A stretch of 54,888 nucleotides of DNA. Origin: a virus. Shown piece by piece: positions 8,091 to 16,618 of the stretch. Location of the stretch: IMG/VR virus record IMGVR_UViG_3300033143_002805, positions 1-54,888 of that record, one strand, 5' to 3'. A model generated the notes under the pieces. The model did no database searches. It was not told the DNA's origin and was given only the letters and a program-made list of their open reading frames with translations. Within the stretch, counting starts at the first letter, position 1. Each line of letters starts with the position of its first letter. Position numbers and translations under genes: made by a program.

Positions 8091-9058
8091 AACAGTACTT
8101 AGACATAGTGAAGAACGTATTAAATAACGGACAATGGAAACAAAATAGAACGGGAACACAGGCGACCACCACTTTTTGTGAAATCTTTCGGCATCAAATG
8201 TCAGACGGATTTCCACTTTTAACTACCAAAAAAATGTACACTCAGGGCGTAGCAGTCGAACTAGAAGGCTTTATTCAGGGTATAACAGATAAGAGATGGT
8301 TCCAGAAACGTAAATGTAACATTTGGAATGAGTGGGCCAATCCCGAAACAGTTGAAAGGGACTGGATAAAAAGAATGAAGTTCTTGGGGATGAGTGGCCA
8401 ACGTTTACAGGGGACAATAAAGAAACAAGCAGAGAAAGCTACAAAAGATTTGGGTCCGATATATGGCTATCAATGGCGTCATTTTGACCAACATTATTCT
8501 ACTAGCGATGGTGGACCTAAGACCTTTTTGGATAGAATAAGCCTGGATTGGGCTGTAAATGGAGTCGAAAGGGGGGTTGATCAATTAAAAAATGTAGTAA
8601 AAACTTTAAAAACTAATCCAGACGACCGCAGAATGGTTGTTTTGGCGTGGAATCCTAATCAACTTTCCCAAATGGCGTTGCCGCCTTGCCATTATGCGTT
8701 CACTCTCGTTCACATCAATGGTGTATTAAATCTTAGTTGGAAGCAGCGTTCCTGTGACATGATGCTAGGGGTTCCGTTTAATATTGCCAACTACGCATTA
8801 CTTTTGTTACTACTGTGTAAGGAGAGCGGTCTAGTACCAGGAGAACTAGTGGGGGTTCTTGAAGACTGTCACATCTATGAAACTCAAATAAAAAGTGCAA
8901 TCGCACAAACTAGTCGCAAGCCCTATAAGCTACCGACTGTTACTGTTGGCAACGACGAACCTAGCGGTTTCGATATCTTTAGCTGGACGCACGAGGATTT
9001 GTTTGTACATAATTATGAGAGCCATCCAAAAATAGACTTCGGACCAGTCGCAATATGA
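8087..9058 (+). CDS. thyA: thymidylate synthase (ThyA type)
   Basis: 323 aa. Signature segments are NRTGTQATT, the catalytic Cys in LPPCHYAF, QRSCDMMLGVPFNIANYALL with the pyrimidine-binding Asn, and the terminal FGPVAI. Retention of Asn in VPFN argues for dUMP methylation rather than dCMP hydroxymethylation, where Asp is usual. It uses 5,10-methylene-tetrahydrofolate. Together with dUTPase, dCMP deaminase and the reductase it completes a dTMP pathway. Confidence 0.95.
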   Translation: MKQYLDIVKNVLNNGQWKQNRTGTQATTTFCEIFRHQMSDGFPLLTTKKMYTQGVAVELEGFIQGITDKRWFQKRKCNIWNEWANPETVERDWIKRMKFLGMSGQRLQGTIKKQAEKATKDLGPIYGYQWRHFDQHYSTSDGGPKTFLDRISLDWAVNGVERGVDQLKNVVKTLKTNPDDRRMVVLAWNPNQLSQMALPPCHYAFTLVHINGVLNLSWKQRSCDMMLGVPFNIANYALLLLLLCKESGLVPGELVGVLEDCHIYETQIKSAIAQTSRKPYKLPTVTVGNDEPSGFDIFSWTHEDLFVHNYESHPKIDFGPVAI

Positions 9059-9069
9059 GGTATGATACT

Positions 9070-9564
9070 ATGAGCGAACATAACGAATTGAATATAGATG
9101 GAGAATTAGCTCCCTACCCATCAGGTAATGATGTTTATTGGGAGAAGTGGACTGATGCTTATAACAACGACGGTATTGAAGCATCAAAAAAACTGATAGA
9201 AGACATTAGAGAGGACGAATACGATCTAGAAGATGACGACGAAAGACTTGCCTTAGATAAAGACGAAGACATTCCGTTTTTCGACACACACATCCAAACT
9301 ATACTAACTCCATTCGGAGTCTTACCGCTAACTGAGGACTCTTTTGTCAGTAATCACTTTAAGTTTTGGGTAGGACACGCTAACTTTAAACTTTGGGACG
9401 CTTACTATAAGGTAATCGGAGATATACTAGGAGTTGAATCCGTTGACATACTTACCCCTCTTCGCTTTCGCATTGCCGTAGGCAAGATGTTCAAGGATGA
9501 AGACGTAATGAGTCGGGTAAGGTCAGCATTACTAGAGGTCGTGAGCAATGAGTCTAAAGAATAG
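9070..9564 (+). CDS. hypothetical acidic protein, 164 aa
   Basis: Not recognised with confidence. A very acidic region (EDEYDLEDDDE) precedes a compact domain with ILTPFGVLPLTEDSF and FKFWVGHANFKL, a pattern I associate with uncharacterised phage proteins. The ATG at 9070 has GAGG nine bases upstream; the in-frame ATG at 9055 overlaps the thyA stop. It overlaps the protease gene by 17 bases. Confidence 0.65.
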   Translation: MSEHNELNIDGELAPYPSGNDVYWEKWTDAYNNDGIEASKKLIEDIREDEYDLEDDDERLALDKDEDIPFFDTHIQTILTPFGVLPLTEDSFVSNHFKFWVGHANFKLWDAYYKVIGDILGVESVDILTPLRFRIAVGKMFKDEDVMSRVRSALLEVVSNESKE

Positions 9565-10237
9565 GGACAGGGTATCCAAAGGTTATATTGTTGACGAAAT
9601 GCATCGTTACAATATTTTGTTGGAAGCGAGAGAAGTATTTCTGCACGGATGCATAGAGGGCAGCGAAGAAGGTGATCCTGGTGTTGACTATCGTATGGCT
9701 ACTAACTTTGTCAAGAACATGGCATTGCTAGACCGTATTGACGATAAAATGCCAATAGTTGTACATCAGCACTCGGTCGGAGGGGGATGGACCGAAGGCA
9801 TGATGATTTTCGATGCCATTTCCACATGTACCTGCTCAGTGATTATGGTAACGCATGGTATAGCTGCCTCTATGGGCAGTATAATTCCTCAAGCAGCCGA
9901 CCTTCGTATCAGTATGCCGAATTGCTGGTGGCTTATTCACGATGGAACCACCGATATTAACTCTGACTTCACTGTCAGAATGGCAAAGTCTTGGGCAGGA
10001 TGGGAAGAAATTACTACTAAGCAAATGATGAGTATTTATGCCGAAGTATGTAGCCATGGAGAGGTATATAAAGATAAAAGTGAATCTCAAATAAAACTCT
10101 TGATCCGTAAGCAACTTGAGAAAAAAGAAGACTGGTGGTTATCGTCTGAGGATTCTGTACGTCATGGCTTTTCTGATGCCGTGTGGGGTTCAGACGGTTA
10201 CGAGTCCTTAGAAATTATAAAGCAACATGTACTTTGA
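9548..10237 (+). CDS. ClpP-like serine protease
   Basis: 229 aa. ClpP/crotonase-like fold: hydrophobic IVVHQHSVGGGWTEGMMIFDAI, the nucleophile segment GIAASMGSII (catalytic Ser at about residue 117), and WLIHDGTTD supplying the His. The third residue is probably one of the later acidic positions. It could be a cytoplasmic ClpP homologue that pairs with a host ATPase or a prohead-type protease; no capsid genes lie next to it, so the first is favoured slightly. Confidence 0.8.
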   Translation: MSLKNRDRVSKGYIVDEMHRYNILLEAREVFLHGCIEGSEEGDPGVDYRMATNFVKNMALLDRIDDKMPIVVHQHSVGGGWTEGMMIFDAISTCTCSVIMVTHGIAASMGSIIPQAADLRISMPNCWWLIHDGTTDINSDFTVRMAKSWAGWEEITTKQMMSIYAEVCSHGEVYKDKSESQIKLLIRKQLEKKEDWWLSSEDSVRHGFSDAVWGSDGYESLEIIKQHVL

Positions 10238-10856
10238 ATATTGCAACTACAATAAATATATAAACGACTATGGCAAAGAACTCTCTCATATTTTTAAAGC
10301 ACTAGATAAAGGACTAGCGGGACTTGCCCTCCCGATACATATGGTTCGAGAGGTTCGAGAGTTTATGCCTGAGGGTATTGTTCTATCGACTCCGATTGAC
10401 TATCCGTTGGGATATGCGTCGACCACAGTCCGAAATCATTGGGTACTTAACTCTCTTAAGTGCGGTGTGAATGCTATAGATTACACACCCAATCAATACT
10501 TTGTAAGACACAAGTGGACAGATTTGGTTAATGAGATTACCACCGACTTAAGAATGTGCTCTGACTATGGAGCCACTTTTCGTGTCTTTCTTGACTACCA
10601 CCGGGTCAGCAACGTCGTTAACTATGCTCGTAGACTGGCGGATATCGGTGTCGAAGTCGTATTCCCCGCAATGGGCTATCATCATGATGATTTCTTTGAC
10701 AATATCATAAATTCCAAATTAATAGAGAAAAAGACCAACTTATCAGTCATTTTCAATGGATATATCTGGAAAAAGAGCCAGATCAAGATCCTTAAAAAGG
10801 CCAAGCTGTTCGGAGGAAGGCTGTATAATCTAGAACTTTGGTGTAATCAACAGTAG
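10227..10856 (+). CDS. DeoC/DERA-like TIM-barrel protein, probably lacking the Schiff-base lysine
   Basis: 209 aa. Segments STPIDYPLGYASTTVRNHW, GVNAIDYTPNQYF and FRVFLDYHR follow the deoxyribose-phosphate aldolase order of strands 2-4. Where DERA has the Schiff-base Lys (KTSTG strand) this protein reads VVFPAMGYHHDD, so no aligned lysine is visible. It may be a binding protein or a repurposed enzyme. Overlaps the protease gene by 11 bases. Confidence 0.55.
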   Translation: MYFEYCNYNKYINDYGKELSHIFKALDKGLAGLALPIHMVREVREFMPEGIVLSTPIDYPLGYASTTVRNHWVLNSLKCGVNAIDYTPNQYFVRHKWTDLVNEITTDLRMCSDYGATFRVFLDYHRVSNVVNYARRLADIGVEVVFPAMGYHHDDFFDNIINSKLIEKKTNLSVIFNGYIWKKSQIKILKKAKLFGGRLYNLELWCNQQ

Positions 10857-10920
10857 GATCGGGATATTTATTTGTTTGGAGTGATAGGAGACTACGACGT
10901 ATTTAGTCGGAGTAAATAAC

Positions 10921-11520
10921 ATGAGTTTTTGGGACATTGCAGGTGGTTTTGACAGCGGTATTTTCATCAACGGCGTGATGAGTGGTGTCGATAACGATCA
11001 AGGTGCTATCCGTTATGCGGGTACTAATATTGATGAAACCACCAAATGGTCAAACGTGGCACTAGGTGCTGGCAGTAGAGTTACTACCATAGTTTCTGGT
11101 ATTAACGGCATAAGTGGAATTTTGGGCGGTGGCATATTTAATGGTGGTGACCAAGTTATTCTACGTGTGACCACAGATATCGCTAACGTTGCCAATACCG
11201 TATTGTTGGCTGGTGCATCCAATTCTTCGAAGAACAGCACAATCCATCAAACAGCTAAAGTGTCTACACACTTTTACAAGACCGCTATTCGTACTAACAA
11301 GTGGAGTCAAATTTCTGGTGCATGGGAAGCCGGTTTCCCACTCGTAATTGATACGGGAGTGTGGGATCAAGCCACAGCTGCCGACGAAGCAGCTGATTTG
11401 CTAGCGAACAACACAGACAATGCAGCTAATCCAACAGCAGCTATTCCTGGTGAGTTTGTCTATCGTAATGGCAGCCCAACGCCTGTGCAAGACAACTATA
11501 AGGCAAAGACTGCATTTTAA
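10921..11520 (+). CDS. hypothetical Gly/Ala/Thr-rich protein, possible structural component
   Basis: 199 aa, no recognised domain. Low in charge, rich in Gly, Ala, Asn and Thr, with beta-prone stretches (GAGSRVTTIVSGI, DQVILRVTTDIANVANTVLLAG). This composition is common in virion proteins. A CGGAG ribosome site precedes the ATG. The roughly 65 bases before it hold a TAAATA element next to the start that may be a promoter, not verified. Confidence 0.6.
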   Translation: MSFWDIAGGFDSGIFINGVMSGVDNDQGAIRYAGTNIDETTKWSNVALGAGSRVTTIVSGINGISGILGGGIFNGGDQVILRVTTDIANVANTVLLAGASNSSKNSTIHQTAKVSTHFYKTAIRTNKWSQISGAWEAGFPLVIDTGVWDQATAADEAADLLANNTDNAANPTAAIPGEFVYRNGSPTPVQDNYKAKTAF

Positions 11521-11545
11521 CCTTGTGATTAAATAGAGGTGTATT

Positions 11546-11878
11546 ATGAATGACCCTATGTTAATCGCAGTTATCATTGCCTTGGTTAAAATTGTAGATT
11601 TGGTGATACAGACTCTTCTTAAAAAACTTTTTCCCGGTGGGGGATGGAGTGACAAAGAAAAATTTGTGGCCATGGCTCAGCTAAGAAGGTTGTACGATAT
11701 GCACAATATAACAGATGGAGACGGAACACCTATTTGGTATGTTCCACAGGCGTTGGCTGATAATCAACAAGAGCTTGTAAAAACTGTAAGTGACATAGTT
11801 CACACACAGATGCTACAAACAACCGCGATGGAAAGGTGTGCTGTGATATTAGACAGAATTGACCAACGACACGTCTAA
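11546..11878 (+). CDS. small membrane-anchored protein, 110 aa
   Basis: One N-terminal hydrophobic segment (about residues 5-28, LIAVIIALVKIVDLVIQTLL) is followed by a soluble part with a helical C-terminus (TVSDIVHTQML...VILDRIDQ). GAGG lies upstream. It resembles phage envelope or holin-associated proteins only in layout. It ends directly before a terminator, so it closes the transcription unit. Confidence 0.6.
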   Translation: MNDPMLIAVIIALVKIVDLVIQTLLKKLFPGGGWSDKEKFVAMAQLRRLYDMHNITDGDGTPIWYVPQALADNQQELVKTVSDIVHTQMLQTTAMERCAVILDRIDQRHV

Positions 11879-11897
11879 TATCTCTGTTGAAAACTAT

Positions 11898-11944
11898 AAG
11901 GCAGAGTACAATTCCTTAACAGGTTTCGTACTTTGCCTTTTTTT
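11898..11944 (+). terminator. Rho-independent terminator
   Basis: AAGGCAGAGTAC pairs with GTACTTTGCCTT (one G-T pair) across an 18-base loop, followed by a run of T. It separates the 11546 gene from the zinc-finger/dCMP deaminase pair. Confidence 0.8.
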
Positions 11945-11956
11945 ATTGGAGTAAGG

Positions 11957-12169
11957 ATGAACGAGAAAGAAAAAGGTCTCCGCTATACTACTACTGTGGA
12001 CTTGGATGTTGCTGGAATGTATGCGGAGGAAAGATGTAAACATTGTTCAGGTCGCGGCATCCTTAGCACACAGGTTAGTTCAGGTGGTACTATTCGTAAA
12101 GATAAAGCAGTTGAACATAGAGTTGACTATTGCTCATGTGTTCGTAAAAATGTAAGGAAATACGGATGA
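11957..12169 (+). CDS. small zinc-finger protein (DnaJ-type CxxCxGxG)
   Basis: 70 aa. The motif CKHCSGRGI with a second pair CSC near the C-terminus suggests a single zinc-binding knuckle of DnaJ central-domain style. The ATG at 11957 follows GGAGTAAGG. Its ATGA overlaps the deaminase start. Partner unknown. Confidence 0.6.
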   Translation: MNEKEKGLRYTTTVDLDVAGMYAEERCKHCSGRGILSTQVSSGGTIRKDKAVEHRVDYCSCVRKNVRKYG

Positions 12170-12615
12170 ATTGGGACGAGTTCTACATAGGAATGTGTTT
12201 GCAAGTTTCTAAAAAATCAAAAGACAGGAGTACTAAAGTAGGCGTTGTCATAGTCACTCCAGACAACACTCTTCTATCTATTGGTTTTAACGGATTCCCT
12301 CGCGGCATTGATGATGAAATCGAAAGATATCATGAGCGTCCCATGAAATATCGAATCACAGAACACGCCGAGCGGAACGCTATCTATAACGCTGCTCGTA
12401 ATGGTATTCGCCTGCAAGGCTCTATCATGTATCTACCGTTCGAGCCAACCCCTTGTACAGACTGTACTAGGGGAATAATTCAAGCAGGTATAGTAGAAGT
12501 CAGAGGCACAAATGCTAAATTCCCCGGCAAAGGCACGCAGTGGGACGAGGATCTAGCCATTGCGAAGGAAATGCTGGACCACGCAGGTATTAAGCGTACG
12601 GCACTTAACTGTTGA
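12166..12615 (+). CDS. dCMP deaminase
   Basis: 149 aa. Zinc-dependent cytidine/deoxycytidylate deaminase: TEHAERNAI carries the zinc His and catalytic Glu, and PCTDC supplies the two zinc Cys. The N-terminal STKVGVVIV and GFNGFPRG segments are typical of dCMP deaminases. It makes dUMP for ThyA. The FEPTPCTDC spacing is normal and the length matches the family. Confidence 0.93.
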   Translation: MNWDEFYIGMCLQVSKKSKDRSTKVGVVIVTPDNTLLSIGFNGFPRGIDDEIERYHERPMKYRITEHAERNAIYNAARNGIRLQGSIMYLPFEPTPCTDCTRGIIQAGIVEVRGTNAKFPGKGTQWDEDLAIAKEMLDHAGIKRTALNC

Positions 12616-12694
12616 CAGTAAAAATTTATTACAAAAACTGAACTTAAAAAGTAGAGTGCAACTTTTACTTGGGTCACGAACGGTGTAGTTATAG

Positions 12695-12793
12695 ATGGTC
12701 GGGACTAACACGGGCGAAACACTCCCCGTTAAAAGCGACACTCCTCGATCATTAACAACAGACGGTAAGATATACTACAAAGATAAGCGTTAA
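12695..12793 (+). CDS. possible 32-aa peptide
   Basis: A hydrophilic ORF, beginning MVGTNTGETLPV and ending YYKDKR, in the intergenic region. There is no good ribosome site and a stop codon lies directly upstream, so support is weak. It is listed because it is the only ORF in the gap and its composition is protein-like. Confidence 0.2.
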   Translation: MVGTNTGETLPVKSDTPRSLTTDGKIYYKDKR

Positions 12794-12885
12794 GGTTGGA
12801 AAGATTTACTAAAAATAAAACACACAACAAAAGCAATTAAACCTAGTAGCACACCGTCATTAACGTGTCGCCTTAAAACTAACGG

Positions 12886-12922
12886 CCCGCTCTGTACGCA
12901 CGCATAGAGCGGGTCTTTTTTT
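12886..12922 (+). terminator. Rho-independent terminator upstream of nrdJ
   Basis: CCCGCTCT pairs perfectly with AGAGCGGG across a 12-base loop, followed by TCTTTTTTT. It lies only about 20 bases before the reductase ATG, with the reductase ribosome site (GGAGG) just after the T run. It therefore either ends an upstream transcript or acts as an attenuator of the reductase. Confidence 0.85.
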
Positions 12923-12940
12923 ATCAACGGAGGATCATCA

Positions 12941-15487
12941 ATGGGTGCATTTACCAATTCTTTTTCAGAAGAAACATGGTATCAAAAATACAAATTCGAA
13001 AATGATACGTGTGTTGAGGACACATGGGCGAGAGTTGCAAAAAACCTTGCATCAAAAGAAAGGTATAGCACTAAGTGGGATAAACGATTCTACTCAATAC
13101 TAAAAGATTTTAAATTTGTCCCAGGCGGACGAGTTACGTCCAACGCAGGAACAGGTCTACAGGGCACAACGCTGGTCAACTGTTTCGTCTCGGGTCCAAC
13201 AGGTAAAGATATAGACTCTATTGAGGGAATCTATGGTGAGCTACTTCGTCAGGCCCAAATCTTAAAGAGCGAAGGTGGTTACGGCTTTTGTTCTGATTTT
13301 ATGAGACCAAACGGGGCTCATATTCACGGTATTGCCAACCAATCTCCTGGTGCTGTAAAGTTCCTAGAGCTTTGGGATAAATCCTCCGAGATCATTACTG
13401 CCGGATCAAACAAGAAGGCCGAAAAGGGCGAAAAAAACTTCATTCGTAAGGGTGCCCAGATGGTCACGATGTCCTGCTGGCATCCCGATGTATTGGAATT
13501 TATAGTAGCAAAGAAAACCCCTGGCCGATTGACCAAATTCAACATGTCTGTCCTCTGCACTGACGAATTCATGGAAGCAGTAAAGAATGACGACCCCTGG
13601 CTCCTCAAGTTTCCCAACTACAAACTCTATCCCAAAGATTACAAAGAGTCTTGGGACGGAGACATTAATGTATGGGAAAAATTGATCCTAAGCAAGTACG
13701 ATCCCGAAGGCAAAGGAGACGACCTCTCAAGTATTGTCCTCTACGATACTCCAGTTAAGAAGGCCCGCGATCTCTGGGACTTGATAATGGAGAATACATA
13801 CAACCGAAATGAGCCGGGGGTACTGTTCGTAGACACTATGAACCGCATGAATAATCTAGGGTATGTAGAGAATATCAACGCGACCAATCCATGCGGAGAA
13901 CAGATACTCCCCATCGGAGGGGTGTGTCTACTTGGCTCTATTAACTTGGTTCACTTTATTGATCCTGATACTAAAGAATGGAAATGGGACGAACTAAAGG
14001 CTGCGATCCACGACGCTGTTCGTTTCATGGATAATGTGAACGATATCACTAATGTCCCCCTAAAATCTCAGAGGAAAAACCTCCAAGACAAGAGACGTAT
14101 TGGACTAGGTATTTTGGGATATGGCTCTGCATTGCTAATGGCTCGTATCAAGTATGGTAGCAAGAGAGCATTAGAAATGACCGAGAATCTTATGCAGGTT
14201 TTCACTAACGAAGCATATAAGACTTCGGCACTATTAGCCAAGGAAAAAGGTGCTTTTCCTCTCTATGATGAAGAGCAATATCTATCGGGCGAATTCATTA
14301 AACAGCTTGACCCTAAGACTATAGCTCTGATTAAGAAGCACGGAATACGTAATTCCCACCTGACTTCAATACAGCCAACCGGCAATAGTGCGTGCTTTGC
14401 GAATCTGCCCAGTGGTGGTCAAGAGCCGCTATTTATGCACGGCTACGTTCGTACAGCAATTCAGCCATCAGCTCCAGAGTTTTTACATGAACCTATTAAT
14501 ATAGATTGGGATAAAAAGAAGCACGAGAATATACAGGCAGAGGGTCAACCAGAGACTCATTGGAAATGGATTAAAGAAGGGGATGAAGACCTTCTAGCTA
14601 CTTTATTTGAAGGTAAAACCTGGAAATTTGATCGTAATCGTGGGCTTACAAAAGAAGAGTGGATTGAAGACTATGGGGTTTCATATTTAAAATCAGTTGA
14701 CAAATGGAATCCTGATGCTCAATGGGCGTCTTGCACTATGGATTTAGATGTAGATGCCCATATTAACACAATGTCAATCTTCGCAAAATGGGTAGATTCT
14801 GCCATCTCTAAGACTATTAACCTTCCCAATGAATATCCTTATGAAGATTTCAAGCTGGTGTATAAGAAGGCGTGGGCTAATGGCATTAAAGGATTTACGA
14901 CTTATAGGGCAGGTACAACAATCTCTGTTTTGGCAGCGGAATCCTCCTTATCTGACAACAAAGATAAGATCCGCAAGACAGTAGCCCCAGTCCGTCCGCG
15001 AGAGTTACCGTGTGATGTGTATCATATTAAGGTAAAAGGCGAGTCCTACTTCGTATTGGTGGGTATCTATAATGGTGACCCTTACGAGGTGTTCGCGGGC
15101 AAGAATGGATTCCTGGACAAAAAGGTTGTTAGTGGGACTATAATAAAGCTAGGTAAACCTAGGGGAGTATATAAGGTTATACTGTCGGATGGCCTAGAAT
15201 TATCACCCATAAATGCCACATGTTCTGCCGAAGAAGATGCTTTAACACGCATGACATCAACCGCCCTACAACACGGGGCCGACATGCACCTGATTGTAAA
15301 GCAGTTGGAGAAGGTTAAGGGAGATATGCATACTTTTGCCAGAAGTATGGCACGAGCAATCAAAAAATACATTCCGAATGGTGCAAAAGAAAATATTGCC
15401 TGTCCAGAATGTGAAGCGACAGATGGTTTAATTCGCCAGGAAGGGTGTATTACTTGTCTGTTATGTGGCTGGAGTAAGTGTGGGTAA
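12941..15487 (+). CDS. nrdJ: class II (adenosylcobalamin-dependent) ribonucleotide reductase
   Basis: 848 aa. N-terminal redox Cys in TLVNCFVSGP, the thiyl-radical finger NPCGEQILP in the middle, PTGNSACFANLPSGGQEP, and a C-terminal zinc/redox tail CPECEATDGL...GCITCLLCGWSKCG, which is diagnostic of monomeric NrdJ. It reduces ribonucleotides with coenzyme B12 and needs no NrdB or oxygen. GGAGG precedes the ATG. A class II enzyme suggests a host supplying cobalamin and possibly low-oxygen conditions. Confidence 0.93.
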   Translation: MGAFTNSFSEETWYQKYKFENDTCVEDTWARVAKNLASKERYSTKWDKRFYSILKDFKFVPGGRVTSNAGTGLQGTTLVNCFVSGPTGKDIDSIEGIYGELLRQAQILKSEGGYGFCSDFMRPNGAHIHGIANQSPGAVKFLELWDKSSEIITAGSNKKAEKGEKNFIRKGAQMVTMSCWHPDVLEFIVAKKTPGRLTKFNMSVLCTDEFMEAVKNDDPWLLKFPNYKLYPKDYKESWDGDINVWEKLILSKYDPEGKGDDLSSIVLYDTPVKKARDLWDLIMENTYNRNEPGVLFVDTMNRMNNLGYVENINATNPCGEQILPIGGVCLLGSINLVHFIDPDTKEWKWDELKAAIHDAVRFMDNVNDITNVPLKSQRKNLQDKRRIGLGILGYGSALLMARIKYGSKRALEMTENLMQVFTNEAYKTSALLAKEKGAFPLYDEEQYLSGEFIKQLDPKTIALIKKHGIRNSHLTSIQPTGNSACFANLPSGGQEPLFMHGYVRTAIQPSAPEFLHEPINIDWDKKKHENIQAEGQPETHWKWIKEGDEDLLATLFEGKTWKFDRNRGLTKEEWIEDYGVSYLKSVDKWNPDAQWASCTMDLDVDAHINTMSIFAKWVDSAISKTINLPNEYPYEDFKLVYKKAWANGIKGFTTYRAGTTISVLAAESSLSDNKDKIRKTVAPVRPRELPCDVYHIKVKGESYFVLVGIYNGDPYEVFAGKNGFLDKKVVSGTIIKLGKPRGVYKVILSDGLELSPINATCSAEEDALTRMTSTALQHGADMHLIVKQLEKVKGDMHTFARSMARAIKKYIPNGAKENIACPECEATDGLIRQEGCITCLLCGWSKCG

Positions 15488-15519
15488 TTCACTATGTATT
15501 ATTTTAAAGGAGGCATAAT

Positions 15520-15657
15520 ATGCCATTGTTCAATGGGGTTATAGCCGAATTCGTTAGAAAGCACAAATTAATTAAGCGTACTGCTCTCTTGGGTGGGGCT
15601 TTGGCTGGCTTATATTTCTTGGGAACTTCTCAGGGGTGGTGGGAATCTGCGTTCTAG
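15520..15657 (+). CDS. 45-aa single-span membrane protein
   Basis: Too short for usual calling but preceded by a perfect AAAGGAGG. The sequence begins MPLFNGVIAEFVRKHK and then has a hydrophobic Gly/Ala/Leu segment (LLGGALAGLYFLG) and a short Trp-rich tail. It opens the run of membrane proteins around the papain-like peptidase. A holin or antiholin role is possible but unproven. Confidence 0.6.
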   Translation: MPLFNGVIAEFVRKHKLIKRTALLGGALAGLYFLGTSQGWWESAF

Positions 15658-15688
15658 GAAGCTTTAGTATCAATGATTGGAGCAGACG

Positions 15689-16618
15689 ATGGCAAATGAT
15701 TACAATACTCCCGAAGAATTGCTGCATGCCTACCAAACCGGCCTAGCAGGAGCAGAGTGTGATCCAGAAGACTTAAAGGTACTTCTGGGTGAGCTGCCCA
15801 TGCCCGTGTTCGGAGCCGCAGCGTACGAGCTATACGAAAGCGGAGCTGGTAAGCTAAGTTTACCTTTTAAGTCCTTACTTAAGTTCGATCCGAACTTTGG
15901 CCCACTAGAACGTCAAACAACAGGTGACTGTGTATCCCATTCGACACGTAATGCGGTTGATATTACACGGGCAGTTGAGATTGACATCAAGGGTGAGTCA
16001 GAATCGTGGGAAGCAAGGGGAGCAACCGAGGCCATCTACCAGTCCAGAGGTCACAAGGGACAAGGAATGTCCTGCTCTGGTGCAGCCAGATATGTGAATA
16101 AGACTGGCGGTCTATTGATTAGAAAAGATTATGGCGATATAGATTTAAGTACTTACAACTCTACCGTTGGTATGAGACATCGTATCCCAAGTTCCATTTA
16201 CAAGTCAGAGGCACGTAAGCATCCAATCAATACTATCTCTTTGATTTCAACAGTCGAAGAGGCTCGTGATGCCTTAGCTAATGGTTATGCATTGTCATGT
16301 TGTAGTGGATTAGGCTTTTCATCTAATCGAGATAGTAAGGGTATTGCTAGACGATCTGGATCATGGAGTCATGCAATGGCATGGATAGCTTGCGACGATA
16401 CTAACGAGATTTACAAGGAGACATTGTTCTTAATCCAAAATAGCTGGGGAAAGTGGAATAGCGGCCCGAAACGTCATGGTCAACCTGACGGAAGCTTCTG
16501 GGTACGTGAGCGTGATGCCCGGTCTATTTTGAACTCTAGAGGTTCTTTTGCATTCAGTGATGTAGAAGGATTTCCAGCCAGACAACTACCACAGTACGGT
16601 CTAGGAGGATGGGTGTAA
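15689..16618 (+). CDS. papain-like (C1A) cysteine peptidase
   Basis: 309 aa. Catalytic order is as in papain: oxyanion Gln and nucleophile Cys in RQTTGDCVSHSTRN (about residues 78-83), His in GSWSHAMAWIACDD, and Asn in IQNSWGKWNSGP followed by PDGSFWVRERD. The NSWG block is diagnostic. No signal or transmembrane segment is seen. C1A peptidases are rare in phages. Lying among small membrane proteins it could cleave peptidoglycan cross-bridges, process virion proteins or attack a host protein. The ATG at 15689 follows TTGGAG; an upstream TTG start is less likely. Confidence 0.85.
   Translation: MANDYNTPEELLHAYQTGLAGAECDPEDLKVLLGELPMPVFGAAAYELYESGAGKLSLPFKSLLKFDPNFGPLERQTTGDCVSHSTRNAVDITRAVEIDIKGESESWEARGATEAIYQSRGHKGQGMSCSGAARYVNKTGGLLIRKDYGDIDLSTYNSTVGMRHRIPSSIYKSEARKHPINTISLISTVEEARDALANGYALSCCSGLGFSSNRDSKGIARRSGSWSHAMAWIACDDTNEIYKETLFLIQNSWGKWNSGPKRHGQPDGSFWVRERDARSILNSRGSFAFSDVEGFPARQLPQYGLGGWV

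Larger units (their letters stand above)
12616..12940 (+). other. 325-base intergenic region ahead of the ribonucleotide reductase
   Basis: The longest gap without a secure plus-strand gene. It holds one 32-codon ORF of low support (12695), a TTGACA hexamer at 12612-12617 without a clear matching -10, the inverted words CGGTGT (12681-12686) and ACACCG (12851-12856), and a strong terminator at 12886-12922. No cobalamin-riboswitch core was recognised although the next gene is a B12-type reductase. Confidence 0.5.

Noticed and set aside
12480-12741. Minus-strand ORFs over the dCMP deaminase end
   Set aside because: They are antisense frames of a clear gene, without ribosome sites.
12616-12940. 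Cobalamin riboswitch ahead of the B12-dependent reductase
   Set aside because: No B12-box-like conserved core was recognised in the gap.
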